A stretch of 64,000 nucleotides of DNA from JAOPZW01 sp963789015. GTDB taxonomy: Bacteria > Actinomycetota > Thermoleophilia > Solirubrobacterales > Solirubrobacteraceae. Where the stretch lies: assembly GCA_963789015.1 (NCBI GenBank), contig CAWBIU010000001.1, positions 744,001 through 808,000 on the forward strand. Direction: 5' to 3'. The translations under genes were made by a program, and so were the position numbers. This document shows, one piece after another, positions 1-7,953 of this stretch. Every line of letters begins with the position of its first letter. Within the stretch, counting starts at the first letter, position 1. The notes beneath the pieces are model-generated. The model was not told the DNA's origin. It did no database searches and saw nothing but the letters and a program-made list of their open reading frames with translations.

Positions 1-924
1 GTCGACCGTCTCGACCCACTCGGTCGTGTCGCGCATGGTCACGCACGGCACGCCGGCCAGGTAGGCCTCCTTCTGCACGCCGCCGGAGTCGGTCAGCACC
101 GCCCGCGCGCGCGTCAGCAGGGCGGTGAACTCCAGGTAGCCGAGCGGCGGCAGCACGCGCACGTGCGCCGCGGCCTCGAGCTCGGCCAGCCAGCCGGCCG
201 CCTCCAGGCGCGCCTGGGTGCGCGGGTGCAGCGGGAGCGCCGCGGGCAGTGGCAGGGCGAGCAGGAGGTCGACGAGGCGCCGCAGGCGCGCCGGGTCGTC
301 GACGTTGCCGGCGCGGTGCGCGGTGACGAGCACGTAGTCGCCGGGCGTCACGCCGGCGCGACGCAGGGGCTCGTCGTCCTCGCGCGCGCGCGGCGCGAAG
401 AGCATCGCCACGTCGACCATCACGTCGCCGACGAGCTCGACGCGCCCGGCGGCGTGCTCGCGCTCGAGGTTCTCGACCGCCGTCCCGGACGGGCACAGGA
501 GCAGGTCGGAGAGGTGGTCGGTGAGGACGCGGTTGAGCTCCTCGGGCATCGCGCGGTCGAACGAGCGCATGCCCGCCTCGACGTGGGCCACCGGGACGCG
601 CGCCTGGGCGGCGGCCAGGCCGCCGGCGAGCGTCGAGTTCGTGTCGCCGTAGACGAGCACGGCGTCGGGGCGCACGTCGGCGACGAGCGGTCCCAGGGCC
701 GACAGCATGCGGGCCGTCTGGTCGGTGTTCGACCCGCCGTGGATCCCGAGCTCGCGCTCCGGGCGCGGCACGCCGAGCTCCTCCACGAAGATCGTGCTGA
801 GCTCGTCGTCGTGGTGCTGGCCGGTGTGGACGAGCAGCTCGTCGTGCACCGCGCGCAGGCGATGGGAGACCGCGGCCGCCTTGACGAACTGGGGCCGGTT
901 CCCGATGACCGTGATGACCCTCAC
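1..924 (-). CDS. wecB: UDP-N-acetylglucosamine 2-epimerase (non-hydrolysing), 3' end cut by window
   Basis: Interconverts UDP-GlcNAc and UDP-ManNAc in the cytoplasm for surface polysaccharide synthesis. The reverse-strand translation begins MRVITVIGNRPQFVKAA, the classic family opening, and carries TGQHHDDELS, GDTNSTLAGG, HVEAGMRSFD, the HRAGNVDD region and DSGGVQKEAYLAGVPCVTMR followed by TEWVETV, a version of the family TEWPE motif. All 308 codons seen are open and the frame runs off base 1, so roughly 50 C-terminal residues are missing. The GTG start overlaps the TGA of the upstream aminotransferase gene in GTGA, so the two are probably translationally coupled. Whether it is a true WecB or a specialised paralogue cannot be told from this part. 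Confidence 0.93.
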   Translation of the reverse strand, partial: MRVITVIGNRPQFVKAAAVSHRLRAVHDELLVHTGQHHDDELSTIFVEELGVPRPERELGIHGGSNTDQTARMLSALGPLVADVRPDAVLVYGDTNSTLAGGLAAAQARVPVAHVEAGMRSFDRAMPEELNRVLTDHLSDLLLCPSGTAVENLEREHAAGRVELVGDVMVDVAMLFAPRAREDDEPLRRAGVTPGDYVLVTAHRAGNVDDPARLRRLVDLLLALPLPAALPLHPRTQARLEAAGWLAELEAAAHVRVLPPLGYLEFTALLTRARAVLTDSGGVQKEAYLAGVPCVTMRDTTEWVETVD

Positions 925-1709
925 CAGGTCGCCGCCGCCAGCTCCCGCTCGACCCGCACGCGCATGCGGCTCGCCGCCTCGCGCGAGGCCGCGCCGAGGA
1001 CCTCCGGCAGCGCGCGCCCGTCGATCGAGCGCACGGCCAGCACCTCGCGCGCCGTCGACGCCAGGAACGCCTCGCGCACGCCCGCCAGCTCGTCGACGGC
1101 GATCGGGCGCTCCTCGACCTCGCACACCTCGAGGATCCGGCCACGCGTGATCGAGGCGAGGATGTGGTCGCTGAGCGGCGGGGTCACCAGCGCCCGCCCG
1201 TCGAACGAGCAGAAGAACGTCGACGTCGGCGCCTCGAGCACCCGGCCGTGCGGCGTGACGAGCAGCGCCTCGTCGGCGCCCTGCTCCTCGGCCATCCGCG
1301 TGGCCAGCATGTTCGCCGCGTAGGACAGCGACTTCACGCCGTCGAGGATTCGCGTCGGCGCGTACGTCACCGTCTGCAGCGCGAGCGTTTCCGGCAGCTC
1401 GGCCGGCGGCTCGACGAACGCGATCCGGTGCCCGCCGCGCGTGACGAGCACGCGCATGAGCGCCTCGCCGGGCTGCGCGGCCTCCAACAGCGCGGCGACG
1501 TCGGCGCGCAGCGCGCCGGTGTCGATCGGCAGGCGCAGGTTGGCGGCCGAGCGCTCCATCCGCGCGAAGTGGTCGTCGAGCGCGAACGGGCGGCCGTCGT
1601 AGAGGCGGCACACCTCGAACACCCCGTCGCCGCGCAGGAACCCTTCGTCGGTGGCCGGGATGCGCACCTCGTCGGCCTCCATGACCGTCCCGTCGAAGAT
1701 CGCCAGCAT
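921..1709 (-). CDS. Class IV PLP aminotransferase (BCAT / aminodeoxychorismate lyase-like)
   Basis: A 262-residue fold-type IV PLP enzyme. It opens with the typical LAIFDGTVMEADEVRIPATD segment, has the FALDDHFARM helix, the PLP lysine in GVKSLSYAANMLA, DEALLVTPHGRVLEAPTSTFF, and a TPPLSDHILASITR segment that matches the cofactor phosphate-binding loop. The family covers branched-chain aminotransferase (IlvE), D-amino-acid aminotransferase and 4-amino-4-deoxychorismate lyase (PabC). Length and active-site spacing fit all three, so no symbol is given. It lies upstream of and overlaps wecB by four bases. tRNA-Lys lies just upstream on the same strand. The absence of pabA/pabB or ilv genes nearby leaves the substrate open. 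Confidence 0.88.
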   Translation of the reverse strand: MLAIFDGTVMEADEVRIPATDEGFLRGDGVFEVCRLYDGRPFALDDHFARMERSAANLRLPIDTGALRADVAALLEAAQPGEALMRVLVTRGGHRIAFVEPPAELPETLALQTVTYAPTRILDGVKSLSYAANMLATRMAEEQGADEALLVTPHGRVLEAPTSTFFCSFDGRALVTPPLSDHILASITRGRILEVCEVEERPIAVDELAGVREAFLASTAREVLAVRSIDGRALPEVLGAASREAASRMRVRVERELAAATW

Positions 1710-1727
1710 GGGCGCAGGCTAGCTCAG

Positions 1728-1800
1728 TGCCCCCACTAGGAATCGAACCTAGAACCTTCGGATTAAGAGTCCGCTGCTCTGCCAGTTGAGCTATAGGGGC
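1728..1800 (-). tRNA. tRNA-Lys (anticodon CUU)
   Basis: The reverse complement folds as a full 73-base cloverleaf: acceptor GCCCCTA paired with TGGGGGC, D stem GCTC/GAGC, anticodon stem GCGGA/TCCGA enclosing loop CTCTTAA (anticodon CTT), T arm CTAGG-TTCGATT-CCTAG and discriminator A. The 3' CCA is not encoded. Confidence 0.97.
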
Positions 1801-1827
1801 GATGCCGACCGCGCATGGTAGCGCCCA

Positions 1828-2517
1828 CTATTGCCCCTCCGGTGTCCCGGCGCGGGCCGCGTTGTCGAGCTGGGTCTTGGCCAGGTCGATCTGCTGGCGA
1901 ATGTCCTTGCGCTGGGCCTTCGGCGCGAGCTCGACCGCCTTCTCGGCGGCGAGCGTGCTCTTGCGGTCCTGCTTGGCCGCGTGCGCGAGCACCGCGAGCT
2001 GCGCGTAGAGCTGGTAGGTCGCGTCGCGGTTGTCGATCACGATCTCCATCGCCTGCACGGCGTCGGGGTACTGCTGCAGCCCCGAGACGCCATAGGCCTG
2101 GACCATCTGGTTGGCCACCGTCGCGTCGGGCTTCTCCGGGTCGAGCGCCAGGTAGCGCTGCCAGGCGGCCGTCGATCGGCGCAGCTCGGCCTTGCCCTTG
2201 GTCGTGTAGGCCTGAGAGGCGGTGTCGTAGTTCTCGCCGGTGGTGGCGACCTGGAAGCGGAGGCTGGCGAGCTGCGCCAGGGCCTGCGCGTCCTGCGGGT
2301 TGGCCTTGATTCGCTTCTCGAGGCTCTGGACGCGCTGGTCGAACGCGTTATTGGGGTCCGACCCCCCCGAGTTGCCCTGGATGGCGTCGACGAGCCCACC
2401 GCTCGTGTTCCCGCCGATGCCGAACAGCACGAGCCCGCCACCCATGAGGATGGCGAGCGAGAGGTAGATCACCTGGATCATGCGGCGTCGTCCGCGGCCG
2501 CGAAGGTCGAACAGCAT
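1828..2517 (-). CDS. Membrane-anchored TPR-like protein
   Basis: A 229-residue protein with an arginine-rich N-terminus (LRGRGRRR), one membrane segment at about residues 14-35 (VIYLSLAILMGGGLVLFGIG), a Gly/Ser/Asn-rich linker, then a helical repeat region (about 60-215) with TPR-like spacing (NPQDAQALAQLASLRF, AAWQRYLALDPEKPD, YAQLAVLAHAAKQ). The predicted topology is one N-terminal membrane anchor with the repeats outside or at the membrane. It ends 27 bases before tRNA-Lys and begins five bases after the end of tatC, so it is probably the last gene of a tatA-tatC operon. A scaffold or assembly role is inference only. Confidence 0.75.
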   Translation of the reverse strand: MLFDLRGRGRRRMIQVIYLSLAILMGGGLVLFGIGGNTSGGLVDAIQGNSGGSDPNNAFDQRVQSLEKRIKANPQDAQALAQLASLRFQVATTGENYDTASQAYTTKGKAELRRSTAAWQRYLALDPEKPDATVANQMVQAYGVSGLQQYPDAVQAMEIVIDNRDATYQLYAQLAVLAHAAKQDRKSTLAAEKAVELAPKAQRKDIRQQIDLAKTQLDNAARAGTPEGQ

Positions 2518-2522
2518 GACGC

Positions 2523-3551
2523 TCAGGATACGGCGGGGTCGTCATCGGTGTCCCATCTGCTGCTCGCGTTCTCGCGGCGCCGTTCGAAGATGCGCGCCAG
2601 GAGCACGCTCGCCTCGAACAGGATCAGCAGCGGGGCCATCGCGATGATCATCGTCACGGGGTCGGGCGTCGGGGTCGCCACGGCGGCGAGCACCGCGAGC
2701 CCGAGGATGATGTAGCCGCGGTTGTGCGCGAGCTGGCGGGCGCTGACGAGGCCCATCCGCGTCACCGCGAGCACGCCGACCGGGATCTGGAACAGCAGCC
2801 CGATGAGCGCCATCAGGATGACCGAGAACTTGTAGTAGTCCGCGGCGCGGATGAGGATGTCGAACGAGTCGTCGTTGAAGTTCTGCAGGAAGCCGATGGC
2901 CCGTGGCAGGGCGACGAAGTAGCCGAAGGCCACGCCGCAGATGAACAGCACGGGCACGCCGAGCATCAGCGGCAGGGCCACCTTGCGCTCATCGGCGCTG
3001 AACGCCGGCAGCACGAAGGCGTAGGCCTGGTAGAGCAGGAAGGGCAGCGATATCAGCAGCGCCGCGTAGCCGGCCAGCGTGAACGTGGTCACGAACGGCT
3101 CGGTCACACCCAGGGTGATCGGTTGCCGACCCTTGTTGGCCGGCACGGCGTCGACCGCGGCGGCGTTCGCCGCGGCGGCGTCTCGCAGCGCGAGCCGCGC
3201 TGCCACCAGGCGCGTTGCCTGCGCGTCGGACAGCCGCTCCCCGCCCAGCGTCCCGAGCAGCCGGTCCACCGAGCGCAGCGCCTTGACCGTCGCCGCCTGG
3301 GCCTCGCCGCTGCGCGACTGGTAGCGCGCGGCCTCCTCGAGCGGGTCCTGGCTCTTGCTCTTGCCCTCGAGGTTCTGCGTGGACTGCAGCGGCTCGTTGA
3401 CCGTCCGCAGCAGCCAGTCGTTCTGCCAGTAGCAGAACGAGAAGGCGACCATGAAGAAGACGATGCACAGGATGAGCCGCGTGCGCAGCTCGTCGAGGTG
3501 CTCGACCAGGCTCAGCCGATCGTCGTGCGCGATCGGCCGCAGACGGCTCAT
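2523..3551 (-). CDS. tatC: Sec-independent (Tat) translocase subunit TatC with enlarged first external loop
   Basis: The multi-spanning receptor of the twin-arginine pathway, which binds RR signal peptides and recruits TatA. The N-terminal LVEHLDELRTRL motif is diagnostic, as are GVTEPFVTTFTLAGYAALL, SLPFLLYQAYAFVLPAF and the later segments with VATPTPDPVTM. At 342 residues it is about 90 longer than typical TatC. The surplus lies in the loop between helix 1 and helix 2 (about residues 57-145), which is rich in Ala, Arg, Gln and Asp and looks helical. tatA lies 13 bases upstream. The Rieske protein encoded nearby carries a twin-arginine-like signal and is a natural substrate. Confidence 0.95.
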   Translation of the reverse strand: MSRLRPIAHDDRLSLVEHLDELRTRLILCIVFFMVAFSFCYWQNDWLLRTVNEPLQSTQNLEGKSKSQDPLEEAARYQSRSGEAQAATVKALRSVDRLLGTLGGERLSDAQATRLVAARLALRDAAAANAAAVDAVPANKGRQPITLGVTEPFVTTFTLAGYAALLISLPFLLYQAYAFVLPAFSADERKVALPLMLGVPVLFICGVAFGYFVALPRAIGFLQNFNDDSFDILIRAADYYKFSVILMALIGLLFQIPVGVLAVTRMGLVSARQLAHNRGYIILGLAVLAAVATPTPDPVTMIIAMAPLLILFEASVLLARIFERRRENASSRWDTDDDPAVS

Positions 3552-3564
3552 GGGACCGGGTCGC

Positions 3565-3846
3565 TCAGGAGTCTGAGCGCGTGGCGGCGCGATCCTCCGT
3601 GCGCGCCTGACCCGTCACCACCTCGGGCTCCGAGGCGGGGGCAGGATCCAGCTCGTGACGAGCGCGCGCCTCGGCCTCGTCCTTCTCGTCGTCGTCCTCG
3701 TCGCGATCCTTGCCCGTGATCGACTCCTTGAACTCCCGCATCCCGGAGCCCAGCTGGCGGCCCAATCCGGGCAGTCGCTTGGGCCCGAAGACGACCAGGA
3801 TGATGAGCAGAATGATCCCCAGCTCGAGGGGTCCGATGCTCGGCAT
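3565..3846 (-). CDS. tatA: Sec-independent translocase subunit TatA
   Basis: A 93-residue TatA/E-family protein that forms the pore-like oligomer of the Tat pathway. The N-terminus MPSIGPLELGIILLIILVVF is a single membrane helix, followed by the hinge FGPKRLPGLGRQLGSGMREFK and a highly charged tail (DRDEDDDEKDEAEARAR). The ATG at 3846 was chosen because it places the short N-terminus exactly as in the family. A longer upstream reading adds unrelated residues. It is followed after 13 bases by tatC and is divergent from the zinc-ribbon gene. Confidence 0.93.
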   Translation of the reverse strand: MPSIGPLELGIILLIILVVFGPKRLPGLGRQLGSGMREFKESITGKDRDEDDDEKDEAEARARHELDPAPASEPEVVTGQARTEDRAATRSDS

Positions 3847-3974
3847 GCGCACAGCGTACCGAGCGCTCGGGGACGTGCCGTCGATGAGCGGCAACGCGCC
3901 AGTTCTGTGAACCGCCGATCGGCCCCTCAAGGGGGGACCCATACCGGCCGATGAAGTGGCCACAGGAACCGATC

Positions 3975-4382
3975 ATGAGTCCCCAGCCCGACAACCAGCC
4001 CTACGTCCGCCGCGTCGTCCTCCCTTCGGGCAAGACGATCGAGGTGGTCTACTTCGGGGATCACCCCGAGGCGACGGTCACCGAGCCCGCCAGCGACCTG
4101 CACATCTGCGGGACGTGCGAGTCAGAGCTCGTCTATCCGGTCGACTGGTCCGAGTCCGGTGAGACCCACTGGGAGGTCGTGCTCCGCTGCCCCAACTGCG
4201 AGTGGATCGGCACCGGCGTCTTCGAGCAGGACATCGTCGAGCGCTTCGACGAGGAGCTCGACCGCGGCACCGAGGCGCTGGTCCGCGACCTCAAGTGCCT
4301 CATGCAGGCCAACATGGAGGATGAAATCGAGCGTTTCGTCTCGGCCCTCCACGCGGACCACATCGTTCCTGAGGACTTCTAG
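3975..4382 (+). CDS. Small zinc-ribbon protein, function unknown
   Basis: A 135-residue acidic protein, not recognised as a named family. The only clear feature is a CxxC...CxxC pair (ICGTCES about residue 42-45, RCPNCEW about 69-72), which should bind one zinc ion. A helical acidic C-terminal half (DIVERFDEELDRGTEALVRDLK) follows. The ATG at 3975 has AGGA seven bases upstream. An upstream in-frame ATG at 3951 would add eight residues and has no well placed ribosome-binding site. It is divergent from tatA and 50 bases ahead of an RpoD-family sigma gene, so it might bind RNA polymerase or RNA, but that is a guess. Confidence 0.75.
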   Translation: MSPQPDNQPYVRRVVLPSGKTIEVVYFGDHPEATVTEPASDLHICGTCESELVYPVDWSESGETHWEVVLRCPNCEWIGTGVFEQDIVERFDEELDRGTEALVRDLKCLMQANMEDEIERFVSALHADHIVPEDF

Positions 4383-4388
4383 GCGCCG

Positions 4389-4404
4389 CCCCCTGTTTAG
4401 GGGG
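4389..4404 (+). terminator. Compact GC hairpin between zinc-ribbon and sigma genes
   Basis: CCCCCT-GTTT-AGGGGG forms a perfect six-pair stem with a four-base loop directly after the zinc-ribbon stop codon. There is no T tract, so it could be a weak terminator, an RNA stabiliser, or a structure in the 5' leader of the sigma gene that begins 29 bases later. Confidence 0.4.
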
Positions 4405-4432
4405 TGACGGATCCGGCCATCCCGGCAGTGGG

Positions 4433-5491
4433 ATGGCGATCGATCAGGAGACACGGGCCCGCCTCGACGCGCTCATCGCGCAGGGCGAGACCAGCGGCTG
4501 CGTCAACCTCTCCGAGCTCAGCGAGCTCACCCAGGAGGCGGGGCTCGAGGACGACGCGGCGCACGAGATCCAGGACGACCTCATCGCGCGCGGGCTCGAC
4601 GTCACCGACGACTGCGGGCGCACCGACGTCGCCAACCTGCGCTACGAGAACAGCGAGGTCGCGTCGGTCACGACCGACGCGCTGCAGATGTTCCTCAACG
4701 AGCTGCGCCACTACCCGCTGCTCAGCGCCGACGAGGAGATCGAGCTGGCCAAGCGCATCGAGCGCGGCGACCTCGACGCCAAGGAGCGCCTCGTCAACTC
4801 CAACCTGCGGCTCGTGGTCTCGCTGGCCAAGCGCTACCCGACCTACGACCTCACGCTGCTCGACCTCATCCAGGAGGGCATCTTCGGCCTGATCCGCGCG
4901 GCCGAGAAGTTCGACTGGCGCAAGGGCTACAAGTTCTCGACGTACGCCACGTTCTGGATCCGCCAGGCGATCCAGCGCGGCCTCGAGAACCGCGCCCGCA
5001 CGATCCGCATCCCCTCGCACGTCGGCGTCCGCCAGCGCAAGCTGGCCAAGGCCGAGAACGCGCTGAAGGCCAAGCTCGGCCGCGACCCGACCGACGAGGA
5101 GCTCGCCGAGGCCGCCGAGATGAAGCTCGAGCACCTGCGCGAGGCGCGCGAGGCGATGCGCACCGTGGTCTCGCTCGACCGCCCGGTCGGCGGCGACGAG
5201 GGCGAGACGCCGTTCGGCGCACTGCTGCCGGCCGAGGGCGAGAGCGTCGACGAGGAGGTCGCGGTCTCCATGGACCACGCGGCCGTGCGCCGCGCCCTCC
5301 AGCAGCTCCCCGAGCGCCAGCGCAAGGTCGTCAGCCTGCGCTACGGGATCGACGGCGACGACCCCAAGCGGCTCACCGAGACGGGCCGCGAGCTCGGCCT
5401 CTCGCCCGAGCGCGTGCGCCAGATCGAGCGCGACGCGCTGCGCCAGCTCGCCGAGGCGCGCGAGCTCCAGGGCCTGCGCCAGGCCGCCTGA
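4433..5491 (+). CDS. RNA polymerase sigma factor, RpoD/SigA family
   Basis: A 352-residue sigma-70 group 1/2 factor. After an acidic, region 1.1-like N-terminus (about 1-80) come region 1.2/2.1 (DALQMFLNELRHYPLLSADE), region 2.2-2.4 (LDLIQEGIFGLIRAAEKFDW, YKFSTYATFWIRQAIQRGL), region 3 (RTIRIPSHVGVRQRKLAKAE) and region 4 (LQQLPERQRKVVSLRYGIDG, LGLSPERVRQIERDALRQL). Region 4.2 is intact for -35 recognition. The core polymerase-binding segment reads DLIQEGIFGLIRA where housekeeping RpoD normally has DLIQEGNLGLIRA, so this may be an alternative primary-like (group 2) factor. A second copy elsewhere would decide. It converges on the polyprenyl synthase gene, nine bases away. The ribosome-binding site is weak. 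Confidence 0.93.
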   Translation: MAIDQETRARLDALIAQGETSGCVNLSELSELTQEAGLEDDAAHEIQDDLIARGLDVTDDCGRTDVANLRYENSEVASVTTDALQMFLNELRHYPLLSADEEIELAKRIERGDLDAKERLVNSNLRLVVSLAKRYPTYDLTLLDLIQEGIFGLIRAAEKFDWRKGYKFSTYATFWIRQAIQRGLENRARTIRIPSHVGVRQRKLAKAENALKAKLGRDPTDEELAEAAEMKLEHLREAREAMRTVVSLDRPVGGDEGETPFGALLPAEGESVDEEVAVSMDHAAVRRALQQLPERQRKVVSLRYGIDGDDPKRLTETGRELGLSPERVRQIERDALRQLAEARELQGLRQAA

Positions 5492-5500
5492 GCCCGGGGC

Positions 5501-6478
5501 TCAGGCGTAGCGGGCGACGACGCCGTTGGCCACGAGCGCCAGCGCGGCGCGCTGACGGTCGGGCAGCGTCGCGGGCAGCGCATCCTTGGCCTCCTCGACC
5601 ATGACGACCGCGCGCCGGCGCGCCTCGTCGAGCGCGCCGGTGGCCTCGATGCGGTCGCACACGCGCTCGGCCGATGCGGCGTCGTGGATCGCGCGGGGGT
5701 CGAGTGCGGCGAGCTCGGGATCGCGCTCGCGGGCGATGATGAAGGGCAGCGTGACCGTGCCGTCGAGCAGATCGGTGCCGCGGTGCTTGCCCGTGCGCTC
5801 GGCGGGGCCCGAGACGTCCAGGACGTCGTCGAGCAGCTGGAAGGCGAGGCCGATGCGGCGCCCGAAGTCGGCGAGCGCGTCCGGCTCGCGGCCGGCCTCG
5901 AGCGCGCCGAGGCGGCAGGCGGCCTCGAACAGGCGCGCCGTCTTCAGCTCGCAGCGGTGCAGGTAGCGCTCGAGCGACACGGCGGCGTCCCAAGCGTCGG
6001 CGCGCTGCATGAGCTCGCCCTCGGCCAGCGAGCGGCTGGCCCGCGACAGCGTGCGGATCTCGTCGGCGTTCTCGTTGCGAACGAGCTCGGCGAAGGCGCA
6101 CGCGAAGAGCAGGTCGCCGGTCGCCGTGGCGGCGCCGCGGCCGCCGGTGGCCACGACCGTCGGGATCCCGCGGCGCAGCGACGCCCCGTCGAGGACGTCG
6201 TCGTGGACGAGCGTCGCGCTGTGGACGAGCTCGACCGCCGCGGCAGCGCGCACGAGACCCTCGCCGTCGTCATCGCCCGCGGCGATGAACACGAGCAGCG
6301 GGCGCAGCCGCTTGCCGCCCGCAGCGATCGTCGCGCCCGCGTGGCCGGCGAGCGCGCTGCCATGGCCCGCCGCGAGCTCCGCCAGGCGCCGCTCGACGCG
6401 CACGAGCAGGCCAGGGACGTGGTCACCGGCGGCGCGGACGACCTCGGTGACCGGGGTGGGTGGGGCCGTGTTCGCCAT
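5501..6478 (-). CDS. Polyprenyl diphosphate synthase (menaquinone side chain)
   Basis: A 325-residue trans-isoprenyl diphosphate synthase that condenses IPP units into the long allylic chain attached to menaquinone. It shows GGKRLRPLLV, the first aspartate-rich motif in LVHDDVLDGASLRRG, GDLLFACAF, the second aspartate motif in FQLLDDVLDVSG, and HRGTDLLDGTVTLP. The ATG at 6478 shares one base with the TGA of menG (TGATG), so the two are coupled. Placement after menG and the qcr genes supports a hepta- or octaprenyl synthase for quinone rather than a carotenoid enzyme. Chain length cannot be read from sequence alone. Confidence 0.92.
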   Translation of the reverse strand: MANTAPPTPVTEVVRAAGDHVPGLLVRVERRLAELAAGHGSALAGHAGATIAAGGKRLRPLLVFIAAGDDDGEGLVRAAAAVELVHSATLVHDDVLDGASLRRGIPTVVATGGRGAATATGDLLFACAFAELVRNENADEIRTLSRASRSLAEGELMQRADAWDAAVSLERYLHRCELKTARLFEAACRLGALEAGREPDALADFGRRIGLAFQLLDDVLDVSGPAERTGKHRGTDLLDGTVTLPFIIARERDPELAALDPRAIHDAASAERVCDRIEATGALDEARRRAVVMVEEAKDALPATLPDRQRAALALVANGVVARYA

Positions 6479-7188
6479 CAGGCCCGCGTCCCCGCGTGGA
6501 TCGCGATGATCCCCCCGGCGGTGAGGATCCAGCGGATGTCGCGCAGCCCGGCGCGCTCCATCGACGCCGCCAGGCCCTCGGGCGCCGGGAAGCGGCGCAC
6601 CGAGCTGGGCAGGTAGCTGTAGGCGACGGTCTCGCCGGTGAGGCGCCCGATGAGCGGCACGACGCGATCGAACCACACCCGGAAGAAGGTCGACAACGGC
6701 GGGCGCTGGGGCGTCGTGATCTCGAGCACCACGACGCGCCCGCCGGGGCGCACGACGCGCGCCATCTCGGCCAGCCCGCGATCGAGGTCAGAGAAGTTGC
6801 GCGCGCCGAAGCCGACGGTCGCCGCGTCGAAGCCCGCGTCGGGGTAGGGCAGCTCGAGCGCGTTGCCCCACTCGAAGGCGATCCCCGGCGCCTTGCGGCG
6901 CGCGTGGACGAGCATCTCCTCGGAGAAGTCCGACCCGACGACCTCGCCGCCGGGGGCGACGCGGCGCGACAGCTCGAGCGCCAGGTCGCCCGTCCCGGTC
7001 GCCACGTCGAGCGCGCGCCCGCCCGGGCGCAGGTCGGCCAGGTCGGCGGCGCGCGAGCGCCAGCGATGGTGCAGGCCGGCCGTCATGACCGAGTTCATGA
7101 CGTCGTAGAAGGAGGCGATGCGGTCGAACATCGCCCGGACCTGCGGCTCCTCGAGGGTGCCGCTCACGGTCGCGCCCCGGCCGGGCAC
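6478..7188 (-). CDS. menG: Demethylmenaquinone methyltransferase
   Basis: A 236-residue UbiE/MenG-type SAM methyltransferase that carries out the final ring methylation of menaquinone. Landmarks are VRAMFDRIASFYDVMNSVMT, the SAM-binding LDVATGTGDLALEL, GSDFSEEMLVHAR, VGFGARNFSDLDRGL, MARVVRPGGRVVVLEIT and the C-terminal YLPSSVRRFP, all diagnostic of UbiE/COQ5. It lies nine bases downstream of qcrC and overlaps the polyprenyl synthase gene, tying quinone synthesis to the quinol oxidase complex in one transcription unit. Confidence 0.95.
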   Translation of the reverse strand: MPGRGATVSGTLEEPQVRAMFDRIASFYDVMNSVMTAGLHHRWRSRAADLADLRPGGRALDVATGTGDLALELSRRVAPGGEVVGSDFSEEMLVHARRKAPGIAFEWGNALELPYPDAGFDAATVGFGARNFSDLDRGLAEMARVVRPGGRVVVLEITTPQRPPLSTFFRVWFDRVVPLIGRLTGETVAYSYLPSSVRRFPAPEGLAASMERAGLRDIRWILTAGGIIAIHAGTRA

Positions 7189-7197
7189 GGTCGCGAT

Positions 7198-7953
7198 CTA
7201 CTCGCCCTCGGCCTTGAGCTGGCCGAGGAAGGTCACCATCGCGTCGAACTTCTCGGGCGAGTTCTGCTGCAGCGAGGCGAACGACGGCATCGGCGCCGTC
7301 GGGTTGACCAGCGTGCGCGCGATCGCCTGTGCCGGGAGCCGGTCGGCGATGTCGGTCAGCTCCGGCCCGGGGCCGTCGTTGCCGTTCTCGCCGATCTTGT
7401 GGCAGGCCAGGCAGCCCGACTGCGCGACGACCTGCTTGCCCCGCTCGAACTCCGTCGCGACCTGCCGGCCCTGCGCGGTGATGCGCTGCGGCGTGGCCAT
7501 GTCGATCTCGGTCGGCGCGCCGGCGGCGGCGCCGAGGTAGGTCAGGTAGCCCATCGCGGCGATGGTGAAGATCCCGGCCGTCGTCGCGATCGGCCGGCGC
7601 TCGGGCCGCCGCTCCGGGCCGCGGTCGTAGAACGGCAGCAGGAACAGCAGGATCATGCAGATCGTCGGCACGCCGATCGTCGCCAGCGGGACGAACTCGG
7701 GCGGCTTGATGACCCGCAGCAGCTCGAAGAGGAAGAAGAAGTACCACTCGGGCCGGGGCGTGTACGTCGTCGTCGTCGGGTCGGCCTTCGGGCCGAGCTC
7801 GGCGCCGAGGACGATCGACAGCCCGATGATCGAGGCCATGACCACGACGGCCATGAGCGAGTCCTTGGCCACCGCGTAGGGGAAGAACGGCTTCCCCTGC
7901 GCCTTCAGGATCGCGTACTCGCGGAGGTAGGCCTCCTTCTGGACCTTGTTCAC
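7198..7953 (-). CDS. qcrC: Menaquinol:cytochrome c reductase QcrC: subunit IV fused to cytochrome c
   Basis: A 251-residue fusion protein. The N-terminal half is the C-terminal part of cytochrome b (subunit IV) with YTPRPEWYFFFLFELLRVIK at the quinol site and three membrane helices. A fourth helix (IATTAGIFTIAAMGYLTYLG) leads to a C-terminal class I cytochrome c with haem motif CLACH and a likely axial methionine in APMPSF. Start is the GTG at 7953, which overlaps the qcrB stop in GTGA. The same split cytochrome b plus cytochrome c fusion is known from Bacillus QcrABC. It passes electrons from the Rieske cluster onward on the outer membrane face. Confidence 0.94.
   Translation of the reverse strand: MNKVQKEAYLREYAILKAQGKPFFPYAVAKDSLMAVVVMASIIGLSIVLGAELGPKADPTTTTYTPRPEWYFFFLFELLRVIKPPEFVPLATIGVPTICMILLFLLPFYDRGPERRPERRPIATTAGIFTIAAMGYLTYLGAAAGAPTEIDMATPQRITAQGRQVATEFERGKQVVAQSGCLACHKIGENGNDGPGPELTDIADRLPAQAIARTLVNPTAPMPSFASLQQNSPEKFDAMVTFLGQLKAEGE

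Noticed and set aside
163..1739. Long plus-strand frames opposite wecB and the class IV aminotransferase
   Set aside because: The minus strand holds complete protein motifs; the plus frames give only Arg/Ala/Val-rich translations.
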